Origin: Ulota crispa
Lineage: Eukaryota > Streptophyta > Bryopsida > Orthotrichales > Orthotrichaceae
Direction: 5' to 3'
Assembly (NCBI GenBank): GCA_963920765.1
Contig: OY987247.1
Location: 9,334,471-9,398,470 of the forward strand
DNA: 64,000 bases
A model generated the notes under the pieces. The model saw only the letters and a program-made list of their open reading frames with translations. It made no database searches and was not told the origin of the DNA. Numbering within the stretch: the first letter of the stretch is position 1; each line of letters opens with the position of its first letter. Below, in pieces: positions 23,588-34,994 of the stretch. The position numbers and the translations under genes are program-made.

Positions 23588-24529
23588 TTAACCCCTAAAG
23601 GATCATTGTCCCTAAAGGACCATTGTTCCTTCGGAGGATAAATGGGATTTTGGGCATGTACCTATGGTTAAACTACTTTGCGTGATTTTCTAAAACTTTT
23701 ATGGAAGGTGAGGAATTTAAACATCTATGTGGGAATGTAATTTTTTTTTCATTCCGACAATTATTGAAGAAGTTATACATGTTTTTTTTGAAAAAAGCTG
23801 TTTGAGGGGCAGCCAAAAACTTTTAAAAACTTCATTTTTTTCAAATAAAAATCTGAAATAAGTTCTTTAGACTTATATAAACGTGGGGAGCTTTGAATCA
23901 TTCAATTTTGATAGATGAGATGAAAGTTATGAGAGGCTTTAGTTTGCGGGCAGGTGTGGTTTCACTCTGAAAAAATAACTTATAAACTTCATTTTTGAAT
24001 GCAAATTTAACATTTTTGCAAAAAAAACTATCGGAAAGGGTGAAGATGCTAGAACAATCTCACCATTGGGATTATTGTGATTCAATTCCATTGCAAGATT
24101 ATTAACAATGGAAGATTTTGTTCAATCTCAAACCTTCTTCTATTTAATGTTTTTTTGAAGAATGAAAATAAAGTATTTTTTGTTTTGGTTTTTTTTTCAA
24201 AGATTCTCAACTCAATTCCCCACCATAAAAAAAGAAACCTCAAAAATCCGTGGTGCAAAAATTTTAAGTTAAAAAAGTTCAAAGTCAAATAATCTAATCG
24301 TGCAAGGTGCAAAAAGCTTGTTTTTTACACTTTAAACGCAAATATCTTGCAATCTGTTACGTCAAAGTTTTTAAGTTTTGAATAGCACATTCTTATACAA
24401 GTCTAGTACAAGATCCTACAATTAGATATGCAAAAAGATCAATCTTCAAACTTTTTTACTCTTTACCATAGAAGTGGCAGTTTTGAGTGTCATTTGACAA
24501 AATAATGGCCATGGTCCTTTAGGGGTTCA
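23588..24529. mobile_element. piggyBac-type MITE, family A, second 3' subtype
   Basis: Left TTAACCCCTAAAGGATCA; right, reverse-complemented, TGAACCCCTAAAGGACCA, so the right TTAA has mutated to TTCA. The 5' half is family A; the 3' half matches 42735-43664 (shared TTTGAATGCAA(A/G)TTTAAC and GCAAATATCTTGCAATCTG). Confidence 0.8.
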
Positions 24530-24548
24530 TGAGCAGTTGACGTTGCTC

Positions 24549-24750
24549 TTAACCCTTGAACGGCCCTTGGGGTTGGCTCTACGAGATTGTATATACCCTC
24601 TGTGCCTGTTCCCTCTTGGCTCACGCTCATTGCGGCTCACGTTCCCTCCCTCTCGCATCTCTCTTTTTCTCTTGTACCTCACATTTGCTCTGCGGAATAC
24701 GTACTCAACGCATACGGCCACAGAGGGCGTTCGTGACTTTAAGGGGTTAA
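24549..24750. mobile_element. 202-bp piggyBac-type MITE, GC-richer
   Basis: Left TTAACCCTTGAACGGCCC, right reverse-complemented TTAACCCCTTAAAGTCACG, TTAA on both sides. It lies only 19 bp after the preceding MITE. ORFs on both strands are incidental. Confidence 0.75.
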
Positions 24751-25265
24751 GTTTGTACAAATTGGAACTTTGCTTCAAGTGAATTCACTCTAATATATAA
24801 GGGCTAATTTATACAAGGAGTCAAGTGGGTTGCCAGATTAAATTAGCCCTTATATTTTAGAGTGGATTATTTGAAAACTCGAAGCCATCATAACTTGAAG
24901 CCATTTGAACCAAAGTTTCAATATATATGGTCTTAAGACTAGCTTCAAGCACTCTTTAAAAATAAGAGTGTAAGGGGGGATTTCATCTCATACTGAGAGA
25001 CTTTTCAAATCACAAAATTAAAGCTATTATTTTACACGAATTTTTCGAAAGCTACAAATGAAGCAAAAGACCAATTAGAGCCATTGTAAGAACAATCCTA
25101 TCCAATTCATCTTAATCATTTGTAAAACCCTCATTTTTGATAAATTAAGCATATCTAAGGAAATTTGATAACAACCTCAAAGTAACAAATTGAAAATTCA
25201 TTCACAAGTTTTGGCAGGGGAGGCCAAATTAAATAGTTAGAGCTATAGAACGATTATCAAAATAT
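24751..25265. other. AT-rich intergenic DNA
   Basis: Nothing recognised. A short phrase, TTAGCCCTTATATTTTAGAG, is mirrored nearby (24788-24805 and 24843-24862). Confidence 0.35.
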
Positions 25266-25397
25266 CACTGTAAGGGAACAATGTCAATTTGGACATGTTA
25301 ATTTGGACATTTTTTTGTCAAATTCAGACACATTTAATCAATCCGGACACATTTAGGCAATTTGGACATGTCAGTAAAGATAGTTGTTTTTGTAGTA
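25266..25397. mobile_element. Candidate CACTA-type MITE with TCAATTTGGACAT repeats
   Basis: Starts CACTGTAAGGGAACAATGTC and ends ...TTTTTGTAGTA. The interior repeats variants of TCAATTTGGACATGTT. The element at 44791-44954 has the same organisation. Confidence 0.45.
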
Positions 25398-26064
25398 TAT
25401 ACCAGCGGTCACTCATAGCCAAAGAGACCTTATAAGAGATTCTAAAAGTTCAAGGCAAAAATTGCTAGAAACATCTTGAGCTCCAAATTGGCTTTCACCT
25501 TCAGTACAATACAGCCCCTAAGTTATGTTTGTACCATGTTGAGCCAAGGGTTTAATGTTTAATTTTGATTCATTATACACAAGGGCATGTTAAAACAAGA
25601 CACAAAAAAAAATTCACTTAACACAAAGTAGTTTAACCCTAACCGTCTAGGAATTAACAATTCTTTGAAATTCAATGAAAACATTTACAATAAATTCACA
25701 AAAAAAAAAACATTCATGAATATTTTGCTGACTGAACCATTGTCTCTGAAATAAAAACAAGCAATTATGCTACAAAAGACATTCTAAGTGTAGTATTAGA
25801 TTGGTTGTCAAATAAGAAGCCTAAGGTAGGAGACACAAGTTTAGAGCCGGCATTTTGAATTGACCATGTAAAGTCTCCAAAAATAATGTACAAAGATTCT
25901 CAAATGGGTCACATTTTCTATGTTCAAAAATTGTACTTGTGCATGCGCGGTTTTGGAAACTTAAGAGAGTGACATGAGCTACTACTCAACGTGCTTACTA
26001 GTCATAATTGTGTTTAGATTTGTCTTTTACTCAAATATAGATACATGTTATACTAAAATAAATG

Positions 26065-26675
26065 AAAACGTGTTTTCAATCATATTTTGAGTAGAAATGG
26101 GGACACAAAGATCCACTCCTCAATCACACCCCTCCCACGCAATCATCACTTCACTAAATCTAAAATTTAAAATTACATATGTTGAAAGCTCTTATGAGGG
26201 GGTGAGAATGTATTGGTTTTAGACTGATGGTGGACTTGTAGTGATTTTAAAAGCGTTTTAAGCATAATTTGATGCTTTTTCTAAATAATTTTAAATTAAC
26301 TCTTCTCCTAATTTGATTCATGTCAAATTTTAGTCCATTGTGTCCCTCTTTCCATCTACAAGAGGCTCGCTTGAGTTGAGGCAATTTCAAGCTCTAAAAG
26401 GTGGTTAAAAGATTAAAAAATTGTTGGTGGAAGACTAAAAGTTGATGAACATGGCATATTTGATAGTGCAAAATTACACTTGGCATGGGTTAAAGGCATG
26501 GAGCTAGAATAGTTTATTTTTCAAATTTTAATACTTATTTTCCCCCTTTATAAGCTTTTAAAATATGTAATTGGTTTTAGATTTGGTGAAGAATTGATTA
26601 CATGGGAAGGGTTTGAGTGAGGAGTGGATCTTTGTGTCCCCATCTCTATTAGAATATGGAATGGGTGCTTGCACG
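26065..26675. mobile_element. Long-TIR element, about 0.6 kb
   Basis: The arms contain ATGGGGACACAAAGATCCAC (left, from about 26098) and its complement (right, to about 26645). Similarity continues for roughly 120-150 bp in each arm. The exact outer ends and target duplication are uncertain. No ORF. Confidence 0.6.
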
Positions 26676-27063
26676 CTTTAAGGGTCTTATTGGAACATTC
26701 TCAACTTCACAGTGGTTGCTTTTTGAACTCATGTGCTCCATTTACAAGTAGCTTTTGCAACATGAATGCTACCACCTACAATCAAAAATAGCTACATATG
26801 CACCTTTTGCTTTGATAAGTTGTAGTTAATTCATACTAACTCAAAAAAAATCAATGTAAACGTCCATAGAATTGTCTCTTCTTTAGCTTTCTACCAAAAA
26901 TATTCCCATTTTACCAAGTTGCCTTGATTTTTTCATAGAAGCGCACTTTCCCTTAGATGGTCCATTCATCCATTCACAAGTTTCTTGCCTTACTCAAAAT
27001 TCTTCAAGTAGCAAAGAATGGGCGTTGAGAAGAAGACATAAACACAAACTGCTCCTACCACTA

Positions 27064-27671
27064 CACTGATAATGGTATTTAGTGTTATGGTACCAATAAT
27101 GTTACCTGCACTTTTACTTCACTCACTCTAAATCTCAATTAGTTTGCATCTAGAGTTGCCTTCTTTTTGTGCACACCACTCTTTGTTACCTCCTCCAAAC
27201 TATGGGAACGTTGGGAACGTCACGTCAGGTGGGACCTTTGGGAATGTCATATGGGAACTTTTGGAACTCCATTGGGAGCTTTGGGCACATCATTGGGAAC
27301 TTTGTGAATGTCATGTGGGAACTTTGGAAACTTCATTGGGGACTTTGGGAACATTAGATTATAACATTAAATAAAAAATTTAACTAAAAAGTTATGATAT
27401 TTTTTCAGAAATTATAACATTTTCTATTATTATTTCAAATTTTGGTATTTTTTGGGATTTTTTTGAATTTTTTTGAATTTTTTTGAATTAAAAATGAACC
27501 AATTTCTAACACTAAATGTAAACCTGTAAAAAAATATTACTCCCAAAAATTACAATAGTTGACAAATAGTGTATAGATTGACATTTAGTGTTAGTAACAT
27601 TAAGGGAATTGTTGACATTTAGTGTTGGGATTTGTAATTAGTGTTGCCAACACTAAATACCATTATTAGTG
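27064..27671. mobile_element. TA-flanked TIR element (Tc1/mariner-like MITE)
   Basis: Left CACTGATAATGGTATTTAGT and right, reverse-complemented, CACTAATAATGGTATTTAGT. TA sits directly outside on both sides (27062-27063 and 27672-27673). A TA target duplication suggests Tc1/mariner. The interior holds the minisatellite at 27196-27359. No transposase. Confidence 0.65.
27196..27359. repeat. 22-bp minisatellite inside the TA-flanked element
   Basis: Six or so imperfect units of about 22 bp, typified by TGGGAACTTTGTGAATGTCA. Plus-strand ORFs here are the repeat translated. Confidence 0.65.
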
Positions 27672-28338
27672 TACTGAATAAACTTTGGATGAAGTTTGTT
27701 GGTGGCGTGCAGTGGCCATTCGAGGTCTGGATGGAATCCGTTACATGAGGTGGAGACCGGATTGGCTGGCATCAGTTGGTACGGAAGCAGGAGAGCCGGG
27801 AGGGATGAAATAGTGGGAAAGCGATAACCGCGTAGGGCGAGACGAGCCTGACGAAACCCACTCACTACTAAGTATAAGTTAGTGAAAGCGAGGACGCGGA
27901 GCCAGTCACGAAGTGAGGCTCTGCAAATGATGAAGCCTAGCGAACAGCAGAGGCTCTCCCTGGCATCGTGAGTGAAAGAGGGCCCATGCATCGCTCCCCT
28001 TTCATCGTCGTTGTCGTCGACGTCGACGTCGTCATCGTTGCGGGGCATCGTCGAGGTGCTTTTGGTGGAGCCCCTGACCAAGGTCCTCCCTCTGACTTGA
28101 TTGTGTGCGTTATTGGAGAGTTCTCAGGCCTGGGGTTGGAATAAAATTGGCAGTTTGGGGCGCAGCTGCAAAGCTCCCGAGCACAAGCTCGACGGATCTG
28201 GCGTCTTAGCGGCAGATCGAGAGGGAGAGATATGAGGAAGGCGGGGTTGGCGACAATTGGAGACGGCGAGAGCACAGAAAGAGAGAACTAGCAGAGCCGT
28301 GCAGCAACAAGGGGGACGAAAACGGCAGAAAACCAGGG
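27672..28338 (+). promoter_or_regulatory. 5' flank and probable 5' UTR of CID copy A
   Basis: GC rises sharply from about 27680. A GTCGTC/GACGTC trinucleotide patch lies near 28006-28035 and a purine-rich GAGAGGGAGAGA stretch near 28217-28230. This flank is unrelated to the flank of copy B, so the two genes would have different promoters and leaders. Antisense ORFs here are low-complexity. Confidence 0.4.
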
Positions 28339-28344
28339 GTGGCA

Positions 28345-31300
28345 ATGGCCGTGACGGACAATGCCGGGGTAGGGCTGGCCATGGGCATGGCGCAGCTGCC
28401 ATTGGGCCGGAACTTCCCCCTGATTGCCATGGATGCCAAGGAGAACGGGGGCCCCGGTCCGCTTTACGATCCGCACCACGCCGCGCCCCACCTGGAGCCG
28501 CAGCCGGGGCAGGGTCTGCAGCAGTACGAGCAGCAGTACGAGCAGCAGCGGCAGCACCAATCCTACAACAGTCAGCAGCAGCAGGTGCAGGTGGCGTCGG
28601 CGTCGTCGTCGTCGTCGTTGGGGGTGCAGCAGGGCGCGCGAGCAGCGAACGGCGCGAATGGGCACGCCAAGGGCGAGAGCGCGGGCGACGAGGAGGACCT
28701 GCGGAGCAATGGCAGCAACAACAGCATGCGGGAGCTGGAGGACCTGCTGACGAAGCTGAATCCGCTGGCGAAGGAGTTCGTGCCGCCGTCGCTGACGGAC
28801 GCGGGCGCCGCTGCGACGACGTCGGGGGCGTCGTCCAAGGGGCAGCAGCGCAAGGTAGGTCGGGAGCTAGGGGCGATCGTGGATTGGGCGTGCAATTAGG
28901 GAGGGGATCGCAGGGCACGAGGGCAATGCCTGGGTGGTGCTTAGGACGCCCCCGCTGGCATTGCGTGAGTGGAGTGGAGTCGGGGAGGGCGGTGATCTGC
29001 GTTGGGGGTTGGTTGGTTGGTTGGTTGGTGTGGCTGATCCGCGGTGTGGGTGGCCATGTGATAGAAGAAGAATGGCTACAGCCAGGGCAACAAGCGGCGG
29101 GCGAGCAGTCGCACGAGCCGGGCGCAGCGCGAGGACAGCATCCGCAGGACCGTTTACGTGTCGGACATCGACCAGCAGGTACGGATCTCGCATGGCTTGT
29201 GGTGTGGGGTGGCTCGCTCGCTCGCTGCGTGGCCGATCGTGAGGGGTGGGTGGTAGCGGTCTAGGGCGGGCACGGCAGTGGAATTGGTAGATCCAATGGA
29301 ATTGGGGCGCGGGGTCAAGAAGACGCAATGCCGTGAGGGTTTGGTGGCCCTACGGTGGGCGGCGCGAGACCTGGGGAATTGGAGTTGATCGGGCGCGTCC
29401 GGCAGCGGATCGCTGGAAGAGGGCGCCAGGATTGCAGTGGAAATTGGAATTGGGGCCGGGGTGTCCCCCCAAGGGGAGGGCTTGCTGGGCGAGACGGAGG
29501 GGAGTGTAGACTGTAGAGGGAGGGCATGTGGCGTAGATGCCCAGCCGTGGCGGGGGGGACGGATGTCAATTTTGAGCGGAGTCCGTGAGGTGGCGCGAGC
29601 TTCGCCGGTTTCGGCGGAGGGCAGTGCGTGATCGGTAGGTGGCCGTGAGGCCGGGGCATGTGGCTCTCTTTGCATTGTGGACATGGACGGCATAACGGAA
29701 GTGGAGTTGGTGTGGTGTGGTGTGGTAGGTGACGGAGGAGCAGCTGGCGGCCCTGTTCATCACGTGTGGCCAGGTAAGGCACAGGCGCCGTCGGTAGCAG
29801 GTCCGGGCTTCGGACCCGCTTGTTGAGAGGCGCAGTTGTGGGGAGAGGGGTGTGTGAATTGCGCTGGCTGTGATGTGGTGAGGCGTTGTGGTGGGGAGCG
29901 GGGATGGTGAGTAGCGCGGGAGGGAGCGTCGGTTTATGTTTCGCACACCAGCCGTGGGAGTCCGAGGATGCGGAGGGGTGGCATTTGGGTTGTGGAAAAA
30001 CGGAAGCTTGCGCAAATTAGGTCGTGATAGGAGTGGTTTGTGGGGAGTGGAGCGGTAGACGGTGCGAAAGAGGGAATGCAGGACAATGCACGTTGCTAAC
30101 GGGGAGGGTGGGCGTGGGGCGATGGTCAGGTGGTGGATTGCCGGGTGTGCGGGGACCCGAACTCGGTGCTTCGATTCGCGTTCGTGGAGTTCACAGACGA
30201 AGGTACGTTGGCAATGTCCGTCCGCGAGAACAGCAACGTTCTGGTCTGGTTTCGTGGCGAGTAGGTGGAACAGTGGATTGGGAATGGTGTTTGTGGTGGC
30301 GCGCATGCATGGCTGACTGAGTTCGTGTGGTGTGGTGGCGGACAGACGGTGCGCGGGCGGCGCTGAGCCTGGCGGGGACGATGCTGGGATACTACCCCGT
30401 GCGGGTGCTGCCGTCGAAGACGGCTATCGTGCCCGTGAACCCGACCTTTCTGCCTCGGGTAAGGCTCTCTCTCATTGTGTGCGAGGGCGGGAATGTCGCT
30501 GTTGTAGAGAGCTGTGAGAGTTTGAAGGAGGATGGCGTTGGCGAGGGTTGCGCCTGCCGCTGATTGGGGGGGAGGTTCGGGGGTTGCATTGGGACTTGGG
30601 ATGAGCAAGAAGGGGGGGTTGTCATGGGGGAGCGGAGTGTGCAGTGCGTGGGTCTGATATGATGGGCATTTTGGTGTGCAGTCCGAGGACGAGCGCGAGA
30701 TGTGTGCCCGCACCATCTACTGTACAAATATTGACAAGAAGGTGAAGTGGAGTGGAACAAGCCTGTGGGTTGGGTGACGGTGGCAGGCCGTGGGGGCCGG
30801 TGCAGGGAACCGGGGTTGGATGGTGTGAATGCTTGGGTTGGGTTGTGGCCTTGAGTAGGATGAGCGTCGTTGTAGGTGGTTTCCCGGTGTTTTGAGTGGT
30901 GAGTGGTGAGCGTGTTGTGGTACGGCGGGGGCTCTGAGCGGGCAGTGACTTGATGCAGGTGTCGCAGGCCGATGTAAAGCTCTTCTTCGAGTCATTGTGT
31001 GGAGAGGTAAGGCCGCGATGGCTGAGAGTGGGTGCTGTTTTTGTTGCTTTGGCCACGGCGGTGGAGGTTGCGGTAGGTCGCCGTGTGACGATGAGATGAC
31101 CTGGTGGATGCGTGCAGGTGGCACGTTTGAGATTGCTGGGAGACTACCATCACTCGACGCGCATAGCGTTTGTGGAGTTCGTGATGGTGAGTTGTGGGCT
31201 CCTTGGACTCGCGTGGTCGGGATGAGAGACGCGATATGGTGTGGGACGGGAGGGGGTGGTTTGCGCGGAGAGCAGTGTTGGGGGTGGTTTTGGACGCAGG

Positions 31301-31681
31301 CGTCGAGCGAAGGAGAGGAAGGTCTGAGCTGGGAGGGGCTGTGAGGTAGAAGCAGTCCTGCTAGGGGGGTTGGCGGAGGCGGAGGCGGATGCTTGCAAGG
31401 TTGCGCTGAAACGGGCTGAGTGGGTATGTGACAGGCGGAGAGCGCGATGGCGGCGTTGAATTGCAGTGGCGCCATCTTGGGGTCCCTCCCAATCAGGTGA
31501 CTGCAGCTGCCTGGTGTAGTGGCACGGTTTGGAGGATGTGGTCTAGGGTGGGTTTCTTGGGGAAGCAGTTGGGAGTGGGGTAGAATTTGCTGATTTGTTG
31601 GCGTGGGGGTGGTGTGCATGCAGAGTGAGCCCGTCGAAGACGCCAGTGAGGCCGCGGTCGCCGCGTCCACCGCTGCACTGA
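28345..31681 (+). CDS. CID: CID8-13-type RNA-binding protein (PAM2 + two RRMs), copy A
   Basis: Plant cytoplasmic/nuclear RNA-binding protein expected to bind the MLLE domain of poly(A)-binding protein through its PAM2 motif. Ten coding exons, all GT-AG: 28345-28854, 29071-29178, 29729-29773, 30130-30202, 30346-30458, 30682-30741, 30959-31006, 31118-31186, 31435-31496, 31624-31681; 381 residues. Residues 138-147 are LNPLAKEFVP (PAM2). A basic patch KRRASSRTSRAQR lies at 178-190. RRM1 runs from about 197 (TVYVSDID) with RNP1 RFAFVEF at 236-242. RRM2 starts near 294 (TIYCTNID) with RIAFVEF at 334-340, and the protein ends with the family-typical SPSKTPVR stretch. The N-terminus is Gln/Ser-rich. 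Coding GC is high, unlike the AT-rich surroundings. The start is the ATG in GGCAATGG. Family assignment is strong; which CID number cannot be told. Confidence 0.93.
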
Positions 31682-32553
31682 AGGCGAGCCCGGGAGGCAC
31701 GAAGAAGAGGCTACTAACGGCGCCGTGGTCGTGGTGCGTCCTGGCGAGCACCAGGGTTTCAAAGTCTGCCGTTCGCGACCACCCGAGGACGCGGGTGGGG
31801 GGGCGGCGGCGGCTCATGACGCGTTTGTGGCTACTACTGCATCGGGAGACTGTAGACGAACCGGAAGAGAGCTGGAGGCAGGAGCCAGCATTTAGATGGC
31901 TGGAGGGCGACGGTGCGCGCACGTGTAGAACCGCGAGCGGCAGCATCATCATCATCATCCCTTTGGCCAGTCCCTGCCAACACGATTATTCATGTGCTTT
32001 CCAGAGCTCTACTGCGGCAGAGCCGTTGTCTGCACAGGTGCTAGCTTGCCTTGCCAGCGCCTCGGTTCGCAGGGGCGGGCCCGTGCGAGAGGGTGGCTGC
32101 TCGCTGGTGGCTCACGACGGGGCTGTACTCGGGCGTAGAGTAGCATAGCGTGAGCGAGCGAGCAAGCCAAGCCAAGCAAGCAAGCAAGCAAAGCGAGGCA
32201 AGAGACTAAGACTACTGTCGTGCCCTTGGATTTCAGGAGTGTGTGCGCGACCACTGAGTGCGCAAGAGGCAAGTAAGCGAGGGCCCCTTGCGCAGCACAG
32301 CCGGGGTCCCACATTTGTTCGGAGCAATTGCAGCAGCCTCGTTCCCTCACCGTCGAGAGACCTCTGGCTAGTTCCCACAGCAAATAATGGATTCCTATCC
32401 GCCATGCCTAAGGCTTTATTTTTTAATTTATTTATTCCCCATCCCCCCCCCCCCCCCCCCCCCCCCCGCTTCCCCGCACTCCTGTCTTGTCATTCCACCA
32501 CCTCTCCGCCGTTCTCCTGAAATCTCCTCCACGTCTGTCGATGGCCCCTCGCT
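31682..32553 (+). other. 3' non-coding part of the palindrome arm
   Basis: Follows the copy A stop codon. Contains an ATC trinucleotide run (about 31944-31960), AAGC/GAGC tetranucleotide repeats (about 32150-32200) and a run of 25 C (32443-32467; 17 in the other arm). Long ORFs on either strand here also occur identically in the other arm and look incidental. Confidence 0.5.
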
Positions 32554-33487
32554 CTTGCCGGAGACTGCGTGGTGATCTTTGAGGCTTGCTGCAGATGATT
32601 TTGTTTTCTGGGTTTGTTGTTCAGTTTTGCTGTGCTGATGGCGTTTTTAGTATGGTTGTTTCTTTGAGTTGATCTTTCCTGGCTTTCTTGTGATTTGGTA
32701 AGGTAGGCGCTCCCATCAGCGTGACTGTCTCAATGGGCGTCACTGACGGCATAGTTAAGAAAGCAAATGCTTATGAGTGAACTAAGTGATGGTTATGGGT
32801 GATAATGTGATTGTTGTGGGTGACTGGTATGATGGATTTGAGTACCCATCTCACTATTTAAGAAGCAACAAGTCTTGTTTTAGCATCTCTTACACATGGT
32901 TCTTGTAATTTCAGTGATTTAGCACTTTGAAAAATATCCATGCACACATGATCGTGGATAACTTCCTAAATTAAACTAATACTTTTTATTCTCTATTTCC
33001 AATCTAATGATATAATTTTGCCCTTGTCCAACAACCCTAACTATGCTACAGTGCTTAAACTCATGCTTATGGAGGCAGCTACCTTAAGTGTGTTTAAAGT
33101 GTTTTGGGATACCTTAAGTGTGTTTAAAGTGTTCGGGGATGTTTTGTCATTTTCTTTTTATTGTATGTTATCGTCTTGCTTTTAGGAGGAAGTGCTCAGT
33201 TTTGACTAGGGGAATGGGTTTGTGCTTGTGGTGGACAAATTGAGGACATGCTTAACCCTTAAATGACCAAATGGCCATTTGCGTCCATTACAATGTGGGG
33301 TATTTTTCTTGTATTTGGAATGGATCCACACCTCTACTACATTTAAGACCAACAATGAAGTTGGAGAATAGATCAATGTGGTTCTAATGAGCTACTTGAG
33401 ATCCCAAATTCAAATTTCTTATCGATAGCAAACGACAATTATTCGCCAGCCTACATATGGTTCCCTATGGTCATTCAAGGGATAACC
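32532..33487. repeat. 956-bp direct repeat, left copy, ending at the gap
   Basis: Appears base-for-base identical to 33688-34643. It stops exactly where the N run starts, and the right copy begins exactly where the N run ends. This is what an unmerged overlap between two contigs looks like. It contains a partial copy of the MITE at 34408-34641 (33252-33485). Confidence 0.9.
33080..33139. repeat. 30-bp tandem duplication
   Basis: Two adjacent units, each starting TACCTTAAGTGTGTTTAAAG. Present again at 34236-34295 because of the contig overlap. Confidence 0.8.
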
Positions 33488-33687
33488 NNNNNNNNNNNNN
33501 NNNNNNNNNNNNNNNNNNNNNNNNNNNNNNNNNNNNNNNNNNNNNNNNNNNNNNNNNNNNNNNNNNNNNNNNNNNNNNNNNNNNNNNNNNNNNNNNNNNN
33601 NNNNNNNNNNNNNNNNNNNNNNNNNNNNNNNNNNNNNNNNNNNNNNNNNNNNNNNNNNNNNNNNNNNNNNNNNNNNNNNNNNNNNNN
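33488..33687. other. 200-N scaffold gap
   Basis: Exactly 200 N, a conventional fixed size for a scaffolding join rather than a measured gap. ORFs running through the N are meaningless. Confidence 0.98.
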
Positions 33688-34643
33688 CGTCTGTCGATGG
33701 CCCCTCGCTCTTGCCGGAGACTGCGTGGTGATCTTTGAGGCTTGCTGCAGATGATTTTGTTTTCTGGGTTTGTTGTTCAGTTTTGCTGTGCTGATGGCGT
33801 TTTTAGTATGGTTGTTTCTTTGAGTTGATCTTTCCTGGCTTTCTTGTGATTTGGTAAGGTAGGCGCTCCCATCAGCGTGACTGTCTCAATGGGCGTCACT
33901 GACGGCATAGTTAAGAAAGCAAATGCTTATGAGTGAACTAAGTGATGGTTATGGGTGATAATGTGATTGTTGTGGGTGACTGGTATGATGGATTTGAGTA
34001 CCCATCTCACTATTTAAGAAGCAACAAGTCTTGTTTTAGCATCTCTTACACATGGTTCTTGTAATTTCAGTGATTTAGCACTTTGAAAAATATCCATGCA
34101 CACATGATCGTGGATAACTTCCTAAATTAAACTAATACTTTTTATTCTCTATTTCCAATCTAATGATATAATTTTGCCCTTGTCCAACAACCCTAACTAT
34201 GCTACAGTGCTTAAACTCATGCTTATGGAGGCAGCTACCTTAAGTGTGTTTAAAGTGTTTTGGGATACCTTAAGTGTGTTTAAAGTGTTCGGGGATGTTT
34301 TGTCATTTTCTTTTTATTGTATGTTATCGTCTTGCTTTTAGGAGGAAGTGCTCAGTTTTGACTAGGGGAATGGGTTTGTGCTTGTGGTGGACAAATTGAG
34401 GACATGCTTAACCCTTAAATGACCAAATGGCCATTTGCGTCCATTACAATGTGGGGTATTTTTCTTGTATTTGGAATGGATCCACACCTCTACTACATTT
34501 AAGACCAACAATGAAGTTGGAGAATAGATCAATGTGGTTCTAATGAGCTACTTGAGATCCCAAATTCAAATTTCTTATCGATAGCAAACGACAATTATTC
34601 GCCAGCCTACATATGGTTCCCTATGGTCATTCAAGGGATAACC
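33688..34643. repeat. 956-bp direct repeat, right copy
   Basis: Same sequence as 32532-33487. The first 22 bases (CGTCTGTCGATGGCCCCTCG and on) are the last bases of the palindrome arm, so the right contig begins at the arm edge. Confidence 0.9.
34408..34641. mobile_element. piggyBac-type MITE, 0.23 kb
   Basis: Left TTAACCCTTAAATGACCAAA; right ...GGTCATTCAAGGGATAA, the final TTAA now ATAA. Just inside the left end is the palindrome AAATGGCCATTT. It shares its right target site with the next element. Confidence 0.65.
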
Positions 34644-34994
34644 CTTAAAGGACAAATGGATCACCTTGGCTTGCCCTGCTTGTAGCATTCTACAGTGTTT
34701 TGCATATGGGCACCAATAGTATTGCCTCAAAAAGTTGGAAAAGTCAACAGTGCATGGTGCCCTCATGAAAATTGCAAGAAGGGCAACTCAAGAGCTAACA
34801 TCATGTATCACAATTTGAGTTACAAAACATAATGAATGTATCTCAAGAGGTAATTTTTTGCCTTCCATGATGCACTACGCATTTATGATCACTTCTGAAA
34901 CAAAATCAGATCAAAATCAGTCTTTTCTAGGATACAGAGTTGTTTTTCTGAGGTAGAGGACGTTTTTTTGTCCGTGCCAACGTTTAGGGGTTAA
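34638..34994. mobile_element. piggyBac-type MITE, 0.37-kb subfamily
   Basis: Starts ATAACCCTTAAAGGACAAA and ends AACGTTTAGGGGTTAA. Interior homologous to 1166-1539 (CCTCATGAAAATTGCAAG, ATGATCACTTCTGAAA). It abuts the preceding MITE through one shared TTAA-type site. Confidence 0.72.

Larger units (their letters stand above)
28339..32553 (+). repeat. Left arm of a 4.2-kb near-identical inverted repeat
   Basis: 4215 bp, inverted with respect to 35632-39842 (4211 bp). Differences I found by reading: T at 28464 versus C (complement of G at 39717), one GCTC unit fewer in intron 2 near 29210-29225, and C25 versus C17 at 32443-32467. The outer edge is 6 bp before the start codon; the inner edge lies in the 3' non-coding region. 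Confidence 0.95.

Noticed and set aside
30717..31958. 413-codon minus-strand ORF (and its twin at 36219-37460 on the plus strand)
   Set aside because: Antisense to CID exons, Pro/Ser/His-rich low-complexity translation caused by GC-rich sequence; crosses splice sites of the real gene.
33457..33754. ORFs running through the N gap
   Set aside because: Unknown bases only.
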